Positions 11,683-19,326 of a DNA stretch of 64,000 nt are shown here, one piece after another. The DNA is from Rhodocyclales bacterium (GTDB taxonomy: Bacteria > Pseudomonadota > Gammaproteobacteria > Burkholderiales > Rhodocyclaceae). The stretch is taken from positions 173,808 through 237,807 of the forward strand of contig JAQGMF010000003.1 of NCBI GenBank assembly GCA_028292505.1, read 5' to 3'. A program made the position numbers and the translations under genes. Within the stretch, counting starts at the first letter, position 1. Each line of letters begins with the position of its first letter. Below the pieces are notes generated by a model. The model was not told the origin of the DNA. It searched no databases and saw nothing but the letters and a program-made list of their open reading frames with translations.

Positions 11683-13074
11683 TTACTGGTGAGTTACGGT
11701 CAGCGTGTAAAACTTGTCTTTCGTGCCGACAGTGTCGGTGAGGACGGTGGTCTGATTGTAATCACCTGCCTTGAAATACTGACCGTAGTCCTTGAAGCCG
11801 CTTGGCACGCTCTTCGAGAACTTCGTCGAGCCATTGATGCTGACCTTCAGCGTTCCGCTGCTTATGATGATCTGATAGCTGAACTGCGTGCCGACAGGTA
11901 CGTTGCCAATCGAAGTCTCGGTCTGACTGGCAGTAGGCGAGCCGTTAACGCCAATTGTCAGACCGCCGTTAGTTTCGTAGTAAAGCTCCATCAGAGGCTT
12001 CGTGGAACTCGCATGACTTCCGCGAAGGACCGAACCGATATGGATCTGGCCTACGACCAGCCGGTGACGCGCGTCGGTGACTTTCAGCGAGGCGGACAGC
12101 GTATGGACTTTGCTATCGAACGGATCCCAGTTGGCGGGTGTCGTGCCATCCGATTGCATTTCACGCAATTCCGAACGCGGATGCGCAGAATTTGGCGTAT
12201 GTACGCCATTGTCCGGTGCAAAGAATGCAACGGAGTTATCCGTGCTGTCATAGTTGAAATAGGTATTCTGGAATCCATTCACGAGCTGCGAAGCGCTGAT
12301 CGTGTCCGGGCTTCCCGGGCTGCCCGTGGGCAGTTGCAGCGTCCAGGTCCCCAGTGAAAGTACGTCGGCCGGCGTCTTGGCGCTCGAAGAACTCGAGCTG
12401 GACGATGTGCTGGAACTTGAGCTGGACACGCTCGAGGAACTTGAACTGGATACGCTCGACGAGCTTGAGCTGGACACGCTTGACGAGGAGCTGGAGCTCG
12501 AAGAACCGTTGCTGATGGTCAGTAATGAATAGGTCAGCGAGCCACCGGGTGAGGAATTCACATCAGCATTGAAGTTGTTGATGCTGGTGATGCTCGCCTG
12601 CTCGGTACGGTACGCGTAGTTGCTGGCGATGGTCTGCTCCACACCGCCAGGTGCCGTCACGTAGGCCGAGTAAGTCTTGGCCGTAACGTTCACCACCATG
12701 CGGAAGTGGTAGCTGACACCGGCCGAGAATGGCACGCTTGTCACTGCAGCATAAGCGCCGCCATTACGCGCGTCGATCTTGCCGGTGGTGCTGAAGCGCA
12801 CGGTGGCAGCCAGCCCCGTGTAAGCACTTTGCGCACCCTTGCTGAAGGACAGAGTGTCGTTGGCCGGCGAGATCGACGGGGTGGCGTCGAAGGTCGCGGT
12901 GAAAGTGCCGGTCTGGGTCACAACGCTGGTATTGACAAAGCCGTTGCTGCTGGTAATCGTCGCGGCACCGGCGGTCAAAGAGAGCCCCGCAATAGCGGCC
13001 CCGACAACGAATGCCCGAATGCCGCGCACGACGATGCGTGGCGGGCTAATGTTTGAAAAAATAGGGGTTTTCAT
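11683..13074 (-). CDS. modular PL7 alginate lyase with N-terminal accessory domain and poly-Ser linker
   Basis: 463 residues from ATG 13074, 9 bases after GGAG; ATG 13080 is also possible. Order: signal peptide (to about residue 38, AGAA site), a beta-rich accessory domain (about 40-188), a Ser/Val/Thr linker (about 191-231) and a PL7 domain. The PL7 motifs RSELR (about 300-304), QIH (about 343-345) and YFKAGDYNQ (about 433-441) are all present. The accessory domain (FTATFDATPS, VRFSTTGKIDARNGG, VTYHFR-like GVSYHFRMVVN) recurs at the other end of the neighbouring lyase. It probably binds carbohydrate, but I cannot name a CBM family. Poly-Ser linkers of this kind are typical of Cellvibrio-type marine polysaccharide degraders, hinting at transfer. 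Confidence 0.9.
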   Translation of the reverse strand: MKTPIFSNISPPRIVVRGIRAFVVGAAIAGLSLTAGAATITSSNGFVNTSVVTQTGTFTATFDATPSISPANDTLSFSKGAQSAYTGLAATVRFSTTGKIDARNGGAYAAVTSVPFSAGVSYHFRMVVNVTAKTYSAYVTAPGGVEQTIASNYAYRTEQASITSINNFNADVNSSPGGSLTYSLLTISNGSSSSSSSSSVSSSSSSSVSSSSSSSVSSSSSSTSSSSSSSSAKTPADVLSLGTWTLQLPTGSPGSPDTISASQLVNGFQNTYFNYDSTDNSVAFFAPDNGVHTPNSAHPRSELREMQSDGTTPANWDPFDSKVHTLSASLKVTDARHRLVVGQIHIGSVLRGSHASSTKPLMELYYETNGGLTIGVNGSPTASQTETSIGNVPVGTQFSYQIIISSGTLKVSINGSTKFSKSVPSGFKDYGQYFKAGDYNQTTVLTDTVGTKDKFYTLTVTHQ

Positions 13075-13269
13075 ACACATGATCTCCTTTGGTCTTGCCT
13101 TGTCTCTCACGCTGACGAAGCGTCGCGTGCTCTAATTTGCCAAGAGCGACAATTCGAACTCGATTGAGTGGAAGCTGTAAAACCGAGCTCCATTGCGGTA
13201 CGCAAAACCTCTCGCATGCCGCAATGGTTGCTTCGAACTTTCTAATATTCGGCCAAAAACGTAGCCGTC

Positions 13270-15132
13270 TTACGGCGTGCTGAAGCAGGCTTTAAGCGTC
13301 CCCGCGTTGGAGGAGTTAGCTTCCACGGCCCACCAGTCGATGCTCGACACGCTTTTCTGCTCGGAGCGGAAAGCATTGTTCAGGCCGACATTCTGTTCAA
13401 CACCGCTCGGGCCGGTCACATACACGGAGTAAGTGTGATTCGTCGTGTTCACGACTTCGCGGAAGTGATAGGTCACGTTGGCTGCGAACGGAATGGAGGT
13501 GGTTGCAGCGTACCCGGTGCCGTTATACGCATCGATCTTGCTGGACGTATTGAAGCGAACCAAAGTGGCATATCCGGTATAGGCGTTTTGCACACCCAGG
13601 GAGAGCCCTACCACCGCGTTGAGCGGCGAGGCCGATGGCGTGGCATCGAACTGCACGGTGAACACACCGCTTAATGCTGGTGAGATAACCGTCTTGTTCC
13701 AGGTGTTGTTCGCAGTTGCGGTGACACAGGTGCTGCCGGCCGAAGAGCTGGAGCTGCTACTCGATGAACTGGAACTGCTGGATGAGCTTGAAGAGACCGA
13801 GCTGCTTGATGAAGAACTGCTGCTCGAACTGGAACTACTCAAAGAACTCGACGAGCTTGAACTCGACGCGCCAGGGTTACCGCCATGAGTGAGTGTCTCG
13901 AAGATGATGCCGTGGTTCTCGGCAGGTTGGTTCTCTTGCCAGGTAATGCCGCGAACATCATTGACCAAGTGCGCCAAGGTGTTCGGCAACGGAACACCCA
14001 TGCGATTGTGGTAGGCGTTGTAGGCAATTTCAAACGTCGGATTCATCGTCAGAATGATGACGTTTGCAGCGTTTACCGCTGAAGTCGTGCAGAGACCTGG
14101 ATAGCTTGCAGGCACCTTCGTCGCCGGCGGCAACGGGATGACGGTCTTGATACCTTCCAGCAAGCCAGCGTTGTATTCCAGCATCGGAACCATCCGCGCT
14201 TTCAATGGCGTGTAAAGATCCGTGCCCTGCATGTAAGCAGTTTCCATCGCGTTGAAGGCGGCCGCCATGCCGAACTGCGTGTGCTGCATATCGCGACAGT
14301 TTTCTTGCGTTACGCCATTGGTGGCCGCATTGAATACGGCCTGGCCGTTCCAGCCAAAGGTCCCTACTCCGCTCGGGCCACCCGAGTAAGTCACGGGGTG
14401 CGATCCGTCCTGGGCAAAACTGTAGAAATACGCGGGTATGATCTTCTTCAAACGCGTCACGCCACTATTGAACAGGGTAACGTTTTCGGTGAAGACGGAG
14501 ATGCCCATCGTGGCGTCGATCATGCTTAACGGATGGTTGCCGTTCTTGCCGTTGCCACCGCTACCCGTCACATAAGGTTGGTACTGCTTGACGAGCATGT
14601 TCTGGAACGCCAGGATGTCGCTCGGCGCCCAGCCCGTGTAAGTGTAGCGAATGATCTCGCCAGCCAGGGGCCACTTCTCGGCACTCCATGCCGCCTGGAT
14701 AAATTGGTTGGTGTTGGTATGCCCGGTCAGATTGTGGGCATACGCGTTCATGATCTTGATGGCATTCTGCGCATAGGTCGTATTGCCCGAGATGTACCAG
14801 AGCAGCGCCTGCATGTAAGCCGCCGTCGAATCGTCATCCTCCAGGGTGCAACCAATGTTCGGATTGGAAAACGAGCCACAATTGATAACGCCGCCCGAAG
14901 GTGGCCCTTGTACCGTGTAGCTCAATGAACCCCATTTGCTGGCTTTCGCTTTAGCGTAGGCCGAGGCAAACGGCTCGTGGCCCGCCAGCGCCTCGCGCTT
15001 CATGAGGTCCAATTGGGCTTGGTTGACTAAAACTCCCGGATGTTTAAAGGCTTGCGCAAATGCTGTCGGCATGAATCCGCACAAGACAATGACGGCAAGT
15101 GCCGCCACAAATGACTCTATCTTTTTCAACAT
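13270..15132 (-). CDS. modular alginate lyase (Alginate_lyase superfamily, PL5-like) with poly-Ser linker and C-terminal accessory domain
   Basis: 620 residues from the ATG at 15132, which has GGAGAGAGAC before it and a clean signal peptide (VAALAVIVLCGFMPTAFAQ). The catalytic part (about 30-420) begins HPGVLVNQAQLDLMK and contains AWSAEKWPLAGEIIRY, GNHPLSMIDA and RDMQHTQFG, as in the alpha/alpha-barrel Alginate_lyase domain. A linker of almost pure serine (about 423-464) follows. The last 155 residues are an accessory domain homologous to the N-terminal one in the next gene (FTVQFDATPS, VRFNTSSKIDAYNG, VTYHFREVVN). The stop is 195 bases before that gene and both read leftward, so they may form one unit. 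Product specificity is not deducible. Confidence 0.88.
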   Translation of the reverse strand: MLKKIESFVAALAVIVLCGFMPTAFAQAFKHPGVLVNQAQLDLMKREALAGHEPFASAYAKAKASKWGSLSYTVQGPPSGGVINCGSFSNPNIGCTLEDDDSTAAYMQALLWYISGNTTYAQNAIKIMNAYAHNLTGHTNTNQFIQAAWSAEKWPLAGEIIRYTYTGWAPSDILAFQNMLVKQYQPYVTGSGGNGKNGNHPLSMIDATMGISVFTENVTLFNSGVTRLKKIIPAYFYSFAQDGSHPVTYSGGPSGVGTFGWNGQAVFNAATNGVTQENCRDMQHTQFGMAAAFNAMETAYMQGTDLYTPLKARMVPMLEYNAGLLEGIKTVIPLPPATKVPASYPGLCTTSAVNAANVIILTMNPTFEIAYNAYHNRMGVPLPNTLAHLVNDVRGITWQENQPAENHGIIFETLTHGGNPGASSSSSSSSLSSSSSSSSSSSSSSVSSSSSSSSSSSSSSSSSSAGSTCVTATANNTWNKTVISPALSGVFTVQFDATPSASPLNAVVGLSLGVQNAYTGYATLVRFNTSSKIDAYNGTGYAATTSIPFAANVTYHFREVVNTTNHTYSVYVTGPSGVEQNVGLNNAFRSEQKSVSSIDWWAVEANSSNAGTLKACFSTP

Positions 15133-15423
15133 GTCTCTCTCCGTTGTGGATAAATAATTTCCGGGTTGCATTGACCCGAGTTTTTTTCACGAGCGATGCG
15201 GCAAGCATCGGCTCACAGCGTTTTCTCACGACTGTTTTTTCTCGCTTCCCAAGTTTTTTGATGGCAAAACATAGCGTCGTACTTCTATTAGGAGCTATGT
15301 CTGCGAATGCTTTATTTTTCAGGATATATACAAGGGCGGTAAGAATTCCATCCAAATGAGACTAGTGCAATTCAATTTATAAATCGTTAGGCAATTACCC
15401 GTATTAACCCGAAAAAAATTTCC

Positions 15424-15510
15424 GTCAGTATTTAGAAAGTTAATATTTAGTCAGTATTTAGTCAGTATTCAGAAAGTCGGTATTTAGAAAGTCAGTATTT
15501 TGTCAGGAAA
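15424..15510. repeat. AT-rich degenerate tandem repeat, 11/15-base units
   Basis: Units begin GTCAGTATT at 15424, 15450, 15461 and 15491, with variants GTTAATATT at 15439 and GTCGGTATT at 15476, and a partial GTCAGG at 15502. Long units end TTAGAAA (15 bases) and short ones end TTA (11 bases). The array lies about 290 bases upstream of the large lyase gene in very AT-rich DNA. Confidence 0.8.
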
Positions 15511-15549
15511 TTTATGTGAATATACAGAGATTATGATTTAATATGCCAA

Positions 15550-15800
15550 TGTACTTTTCGTGCCGATAACGCGCGGATGATTAGCGCGAGAATCGACATG
15601 GCTGCTTTGGCGCAGCAGGTGTTTGGCAGTCTCCAGCCATCATGCGGGGAAAGTGGTTTTCGCTTTTGGGCGGAAGGTTGGGTGAATAGTGGGGTGGCAC
15701 ATATTATTTCTCGCTGCCCAGCGCCTGAAAAAGACCTGCGATTGATTCTCATCGCCCAATGTTCAGACGGCCCTCAACAGCGCGAGGGCCGTTTTATTTT
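15550..15800 (+). ncRNA. possible structured RNA ending in a strong terminator
   Basis: This 250-base stretch has no protein gene upstream on the plus strand, yet ends in a textbook terminator. It contains CGCGC/GCGCG (15570-15574 with 15584-15588) and ATGGCTG/CAGCCAT (15598-15604 with 15634-15640), with a competing inner CTGC/GCAG pair. A possible -10 (TAATAT) lies near 15539. It does not resemble 6S RNA or any riboswitch I know. It could also be a leader with attenuation for the downstream hydroxylase gene. Confidence 0.3.
15767..15800 (+). terminator. strong rightward intrinsic terminator
   Basis: ACGGCCCTC (15767-15775) pairs perfectly with GAGGGCCGT (15784-15792) around an 8-base loop, followed by TTTATTTT. 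It is T-rich only on the right, so it acts on rightward transcripts, and it lies 63 bases before the ubiquinone hydroxylase start. Confidence 0.82.
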
Positions 15801-15862
15801 AAGGCGCTGCGGTGCCGCACTCCGTGACCTGGCCGCGCACTTGCGGCAAAATCGCGGACACA

Positions 15863-17032
15863 ATGAAAAACGAAAATTTCGATGTACTGATCGTTGGTGG
15901 CGGACTGGCGGGCGCAAGTCTTGCCTGCGCCTTGCGCGGTAGTCGCTATCGGGTGGCCTTGATCGATCGCGCGGCACCGCGTCTTGCGGATGGCTGGGAT
16001 GCACGGGTGTATGCGATTGCGCCGACATGCGTCGATTTTCTGAAGCGCTGCGGTGCCTGGGATCATTTGCCGCAAGATCGTGTGCAGCGCATCGAGCGCA
16101 TGGCGATCGCAGGCGACGACGGCGGTTCGATGCAGTTTTCCGCATACGAATCCGGCCTCGATGCCTTGGCCTGGATCGTCGAAGGCGGCCGCCTGGCAGT
16201 CGAGCTGTGGCAAACCGCGATCCGGCAATCCAACCTGACCGTGTTGAGCCCCGCTGTGCCCGTTGCGTTGGAAATCGATGAGTCGGCTGCACGTCTGACA
16301 CTGGCGGACGGTCGTGTGCTGCGCGCCTCACTGGTAATTGGCGCCGATGGCGCGAATTCCTGGGTGCGCGAGCAAGCGGGATTCGAGACGCATACCGATG
16401 TCTATGAAGATGTGGCTGTCGTGGCGAATTTTTCCTGCGAGCGGCCGCATGCCGGAACGGCGTTCCAGTGGTTTCGCGAGGATGGTGTATTGGCATGGTT
16501 GCCGCTGCCCGGAAACAATTTCTCTATTGTGTGGTCCACTCCCAGACGACACGCGGACGCCTTGCTTGCGCTCGATGCGCAGGCTTTGGCGGCGCGGGTT
16601 GGCGAGGCGGGTGAAAATGTCCTGGGCAACTTGCAGACATTGTGTGCGGCCGCCGCTTTTCCATTGCGCCTGATGCGCGTGCGAGAAGTGGTGGCACCGC
16701 GTCTGGCCTTGATCGGCGACGCGGCGCATGCGATACATCCTTTGTCAGGGCATGGCATCAATCTGGGATTTCAGGACGCTGCCGTCTTGGCCGATATATT
16801 GTTGGCTTTACCGACTTTTCGCGATTGCGGCGACGTTTCCGTCGTGCGACGCTACCGTCGGGCACGTGCAGAAGAAGTGGCGATGCTGCAGGGCGTAACA
16901 CATGGGCTGCATCATTTGTTCGGGACAAAATCGGCGCCGCTGGCATGGATACGAAATACGGGAATGAATTTGACAGGAAATTTGCCCTTTGTACGTGGCG
17001 CAATGACGCGTTACGCTGCGGGCCTGATTTGA
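15863..17032 (+). CDS. UbiH/UbiF/Coq6-family FAD-dependent hydroxylase (ubiquinone biosynthesis)
   Basis: 389 residues from the ATG at 15863, which places the dinucleotide fold VLIVGGGLAGASLACAL at the N-terminus; the upstream extension is non-conserved. The second FAD motif (LALIGDAAHAIHPLSGHGIN) near residue 280 includes the GD motif of flavin aromatic hydroxylases. The enzyme hydroxylates the ubiquinone ring in the cytosolic Ubi complex; which position is modified cannot be read from sequence, so no symbol is given. In relatives it sits after pepP, but here it is alone with dsbC and faces the other way. Confidence 0.9.
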   Translation: MKNENFDVLIVGGGLAGASLACALRGSRYRVALIDRAAPRLADGWDARVYAIAPTCVDFLKRCGAWDHLPQDRVQRIERMAIAGDDGGSMQFSAYESGLDALAWIVEGGRLAVELWQTAIRQSNLTVLSPAVPVALEIDESAARLTLADGRVLRASLVIGADGANSWVREQAGFETHTDVYEDVAVVANFSCERPHAGTAFQWFREDGVLAWLPLPGNNFSIVWSTPRRHADALLALDAQALAARVGEAGENVLGNLQTLCAAAAFPLRLMRVREVVAPRLALIGDAAHAIHPLSGHGINLGFQDAAVLADILLALPTFRDCGDVSVVRRYRRARAEEVAMLQGVTHGLHHLFGTKSAPLAWIRNTGMNLTGNLPFVRGAMTRYAAGLI

Positions 17033-17072
17033 AACGGCAAGACTGTAAGCGCAGATCGATGAGGAGATTGAG

Positions 17073-17876
17073 TTGAACAAGCAAATGTGGCGAACCATTC
17101 AGGCATTGGTCGCCGGGGTGTGTGTAGCGGCGGTGTCGACATGGGCATTTGCCGAATCCGGTGCCAAATCGCACAAGGTCAGTTCGAAGCTGGAGAGCAA
17201 AGGCGAAAGCGCCCAAGAGGCCGATATTCGCAAGTCGTTGGAACAAGTGATCGACACGCCCGGCGCAATTGAAAGCGTACGCAAGATCAGCTACGGCAAC
17301 TTTTACGAAGCGGTGCTTTCCAACGGCGACATCGTCTACGTCGACCCGACTGGATCGTTCCTGATTTCAGGTTCGCTCATCGACATGAAGGCGAAGAAGA
17401 ACGTCACGGCGGCGCGCATCAACGAGCTGCAGCAAATCGACTTTTCTGACTTGCCGCTGGCCAATGCGATCAAGCAGGTGCGTGGCAATGGCAAGCGCGT
17501 ACTGGTGACTTTTGAGGACCCGAATTGCGGTTTCTGCAAGAAGCTCGCAAGGGAAATGGTGAGTCTCAAGGACACGACAATTTACACTTTCATGATTCCG
17601 ATTTTGGCGCCCGATTCTGCTGACAAGTCCAAGGCCATCTGGTGTGCGCAAGATCGCGCCAAAGCCTGGAACGAATGGATGATTGATGGCAGGTTGCCGG
17701 CTAACGGGGCATGCGAGAACCCCATAGCCAAGAATGCCGATCTGGCTCATAAGCTACGCGTCAGCGGCACGCCTACGATGTTCCTGATCGACGGAAATCG
17801 CTTGGGTGGTTACATGGCGCTGGCAGAGTTGGACAAGGCGATCAACGACGCGAGCAGCGCTCCGGCAAAGAAATAG
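17073..17876 (+). CDS. dsbC: periplasmic thiol:disulfide interchange protein, DsbC family
   Basis: 267 residues from a TTG start at 17073, six bases after GAGGAG; an ATG at 17085 is an alternative. Signal peptide: ALVAGVCVAAVSTWAFA. An N-terminal dimerisation region (GAIESVRKISYGNFYEAVLSNG-like) precedes a thioredoxin domain with the active site CGFC (Cys152, Cys155) and the cis-proline in SGTPTMF. DsbC isomerises wrong disulfides in the periplasm and is kept reduced by DsbD. It starts 40 bases after the hydroxylase stop, so the two probably share a transcript. Cysteine-containing lyases are among its likely clients. Confidence 0.9.
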   Translation: MNKQMWRTIQALVAGVCVAAVSTWAFAESGAKSHKVSSKLESKGESAQEADIRKSLEQVIDTPGAIESVRKISYGNFYEAVLSNGDIVYVDPTGSFLISGSLIDMKAKKNVTAARINELQQIDFSDLPLANAIKQVRGNGKRVLVTFEDPNCGFCKKLAREMVSLKDTTIYTFMIPILAPDSADKSKAIWCAQDRAKAWNEWMIDGRLPANGACENPIAKNADLAHKLRVSGTPTMFLIDGNRLGGYMALAELDKAINDASSAPAKK

Positions 17877-17893
17877 AGGCTGGCTCGGCGCAC

Positions 17894-17926
17894 AAAAAAA
17901 CGGGACGCCAAGCGTCCCGTTTTTTA
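17894..17926. terminator. bidirectional terminator between dsbC and amt
   Basis: CGGGACGC (17901-17908) and GCGTCCCG (17912-17919) flank a 3-base loop, with seven A residues to the left and six T to the right. It serves both convergent genes. Confidence 0.88.
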
Positions 17927-17941
17927 TCGTATGTCGGCCCA

Positions 17942-19144
17942 TCACCAGTGGGTTTCAGTGTCTGCCGTTGCGCTGATCTTGTGGATCGTCAGATCGGCAC
18001 CCTCGAACTCTTCTTCGGCTGACAGGCGAATGCCAATCGTGGCGCGTAGTGCGCCATAAATAAGGCCTCCACCCATCATCGCAACTGCGATGCCGCCCAA
18101 GGTCCCTATGCACTGGCTCGCGATATTGACACCGCCAAGTCCGCCAAGCGCCTTGCTGCCGAATATGCCAGCGGCAATTCCTCCCCACGCACCACATAGC
18201 CCGTGAAGTGGCCAGACTCCGAGCACATCGTCGATCTTCCAACGATTTTGTGTAAGGGTGAAAAGGCGCACAAATAGCGCTCCAGCCACGACGCCGACGA
18301 CCAGCGCGCCGACCGGATGCATGATGTCCGAACCAGCACACACCGCTACGAGGCCGGCGAGCGGTCCGTTGTGCACAAAGCCGGGATCGTTACGGCCAGC
18401 GATGAGTGCGGCCAGGGTGCCGCCGACCATGGCCATGAGAGAGTTCAATGCAACGAGACCGGTGACCGATTCGAGTTTTTGAGCGCTCATCACATTGAAG
18501 CCAAACCAGCCGACGACAAGAATCCAGGCCCCGAGCGCGAGAAATGGAATGTTCGATGGTGGGTGGGCCGCAACACCGCCATCGCGACCGTAACGCCCGC
18601 GGCGTGCTCCCAACAACAGCACGGCAGCGAGGCCAATCCAGCCGCCAACGGCATGCACGACGACGCTGCCAGCGAAGTCGTGGAATTTTGCACCGAACGT
18701 AGTTTGCAGCCAGGCTTGCACGCCATAGTTGTCATTCCAGACGATGCCTTCAAAGAAGGGATAGACCAGTCCAACGAGCAATCCGGTTGCAGCCATCTGT
18801 GGGAAGAAGCGTGCGCGCTCGGCGATACCCCCGGAGACGATGGCGGGAATGGCGGCCGCAAAGGTCAGCAGGAAAAAGAACTTCACCAATTCATAGCCGC
18901 TGTGCTGAGTCAGGGTTGTGGCATCGTTCATGAAATGCACGCCGTAGGCAATGCCGTAGCCTACGAAGAAGTAGGCCAGTGTTGACACGCTGAAATCGAC
19001 CAGAATCTTGACCAGCGCATTGACCTGATTTTTCTTGCGGACTGTGCCGAGTTCCAGAAACGCGAAGCCGGCGTGCATGGCGAGCACCATGACTGCTCCG
19101 AGCAAAATGAACAGCACATCCGTTGTTGTTTTGACTTGCTCCAT
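17942..19144 (-). CDS. amt: ammonium transporter (Amt/MEP/Rh family)
   Basis: 400 residues from the ATG at 19144, with GGAG upstream; the frame runs 13 codons further, but those residues are not conserved. The pattern of about 11 membrane helices is visible. The pore histidines are in VVVHAVGGWIGL and WPLHGLCGAWGG, and the C-terminal signature GADLTIHK-type tail is present, which normally docks GlnK. There is no signal sequence of the kind seen in E. coli AmtB. It conducts ammonium into the cell. No glnK gene is adjacent. Two NtrC-like dyads lie in the 180-base gap upstream. Confidence 0.94.
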   Translation of the reverse strand: MEQVKTTTDVLFILLGAVMVLAMHAGFAFLELGTVRKKNQVNALVKILVDFSVSTLAYFFVGYGIAYGVHFMNDATTLTQHSGYELVKFFFLLTFAAAIPAIVSGGIAERARFFPQMAATGLLVGLVYPFFEGIVWNDNYGVQAWLQTTFGAKFHDFAGSVVVHAVGGWIGLAAVLLLGARRGRYGRDGGVAAHPPSNIPFLALGAWILVVGWFGFNVMSAQKLESVTGLVALNSLMAMVGGTLAALIAGRNDPGFVHNGPLAGLVAVCAGSDIMHPVGALVVGVVAGALFVRLFTLTQNRWKIDDVLGVWPLHGLCGAWGGIAAGIFGSKALGGLGGVNIASQCIGTLGGIAVAMMGGGLIYGALRATIGIRLSAEEEFEGADLTIHKISATADTETHW

Positions 19145-19182
19145 TATTTTCTCCGTTATGCACAACGGCGGAGCAATAAGCA

Positions 19183-19200
19183 CAAAACAGGCCTGTTTTG
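19183..19200. promoter_or_regulatory. perfect 18-base palindrome before amt
   Basis: CAAAACAGG is followed at once by its reverse complement CCTGTTTTG. It begins about 40 bases upstream of the amt start and touches the first NtrC-like dyad, so it could be an operator or part of the promoter. Confidence 0.5.
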
Positions 19201-19214
19201 CACCAATTTTGTGC
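19200..19214. promoter_or_regulatory. NtrC-like binding dyad, proximal
   Basis: GCAC-N7-GTGC, inside TTGCACC-AATTT-TGTGC. This matches the established NtrC operator form (GCACC-N5-GGTGC) apart from one base. It lies about 56-70 bases upstream of the amt start codon. I found no convincing -24/-12 sigma-54 promoter beside it. Confidence 0.55.
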
Positions 19215-19295
19215 TTTATTAAAACAATGGCCTAGGATTTTGGGCCAAACTGAGGCCTGTATGCGCCCGCTTATGGGGCCTAAAAGACAGGATTT

Positions 19296-19310
19296 GCACG
19301 TTTTTGGTGC
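19296..19310. promoter_or_regulatory. NtrC-like binding dyad, distal
   Basis: GCAC-N7-GTGC within TTTGCAC-GTTTTTG-GTGCAAA, whose seven-base arms are a perfect dyad. Its centre is 96 bases from the centre of the proximal site, a spacing compatible with cooperative enhancer sites. It lies just past the amgK stop. Confidence 0.6.
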
Positions 19311-19326
19311 AAAACAGGGGTGCGAT

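Noticed and set aside
12302..12532. 76-codon Leu/Glu-rich plus-strand frame
   Set aside because: It is the antisense of the poly-serine linker of the PL7 lyase, a composition artefact.
6932..15510. tRNA-anchored integrative island after the CAT tRNA
   Set aside because: No integrase, and no repeat of the tRNA 3' end was found at the right side of the block.
15424..15510. CRISPR array
   Set aside because: Units are 11-15 bases and directly adjacent, with no spacers and no cas genes.
15577..15942. 121-codon plus-strand frame before the hydroxylase gene
   Set aside because: It reads straight through a strong terminator and into the hydroxylase gene in another frame, and has no recognisable sequence.
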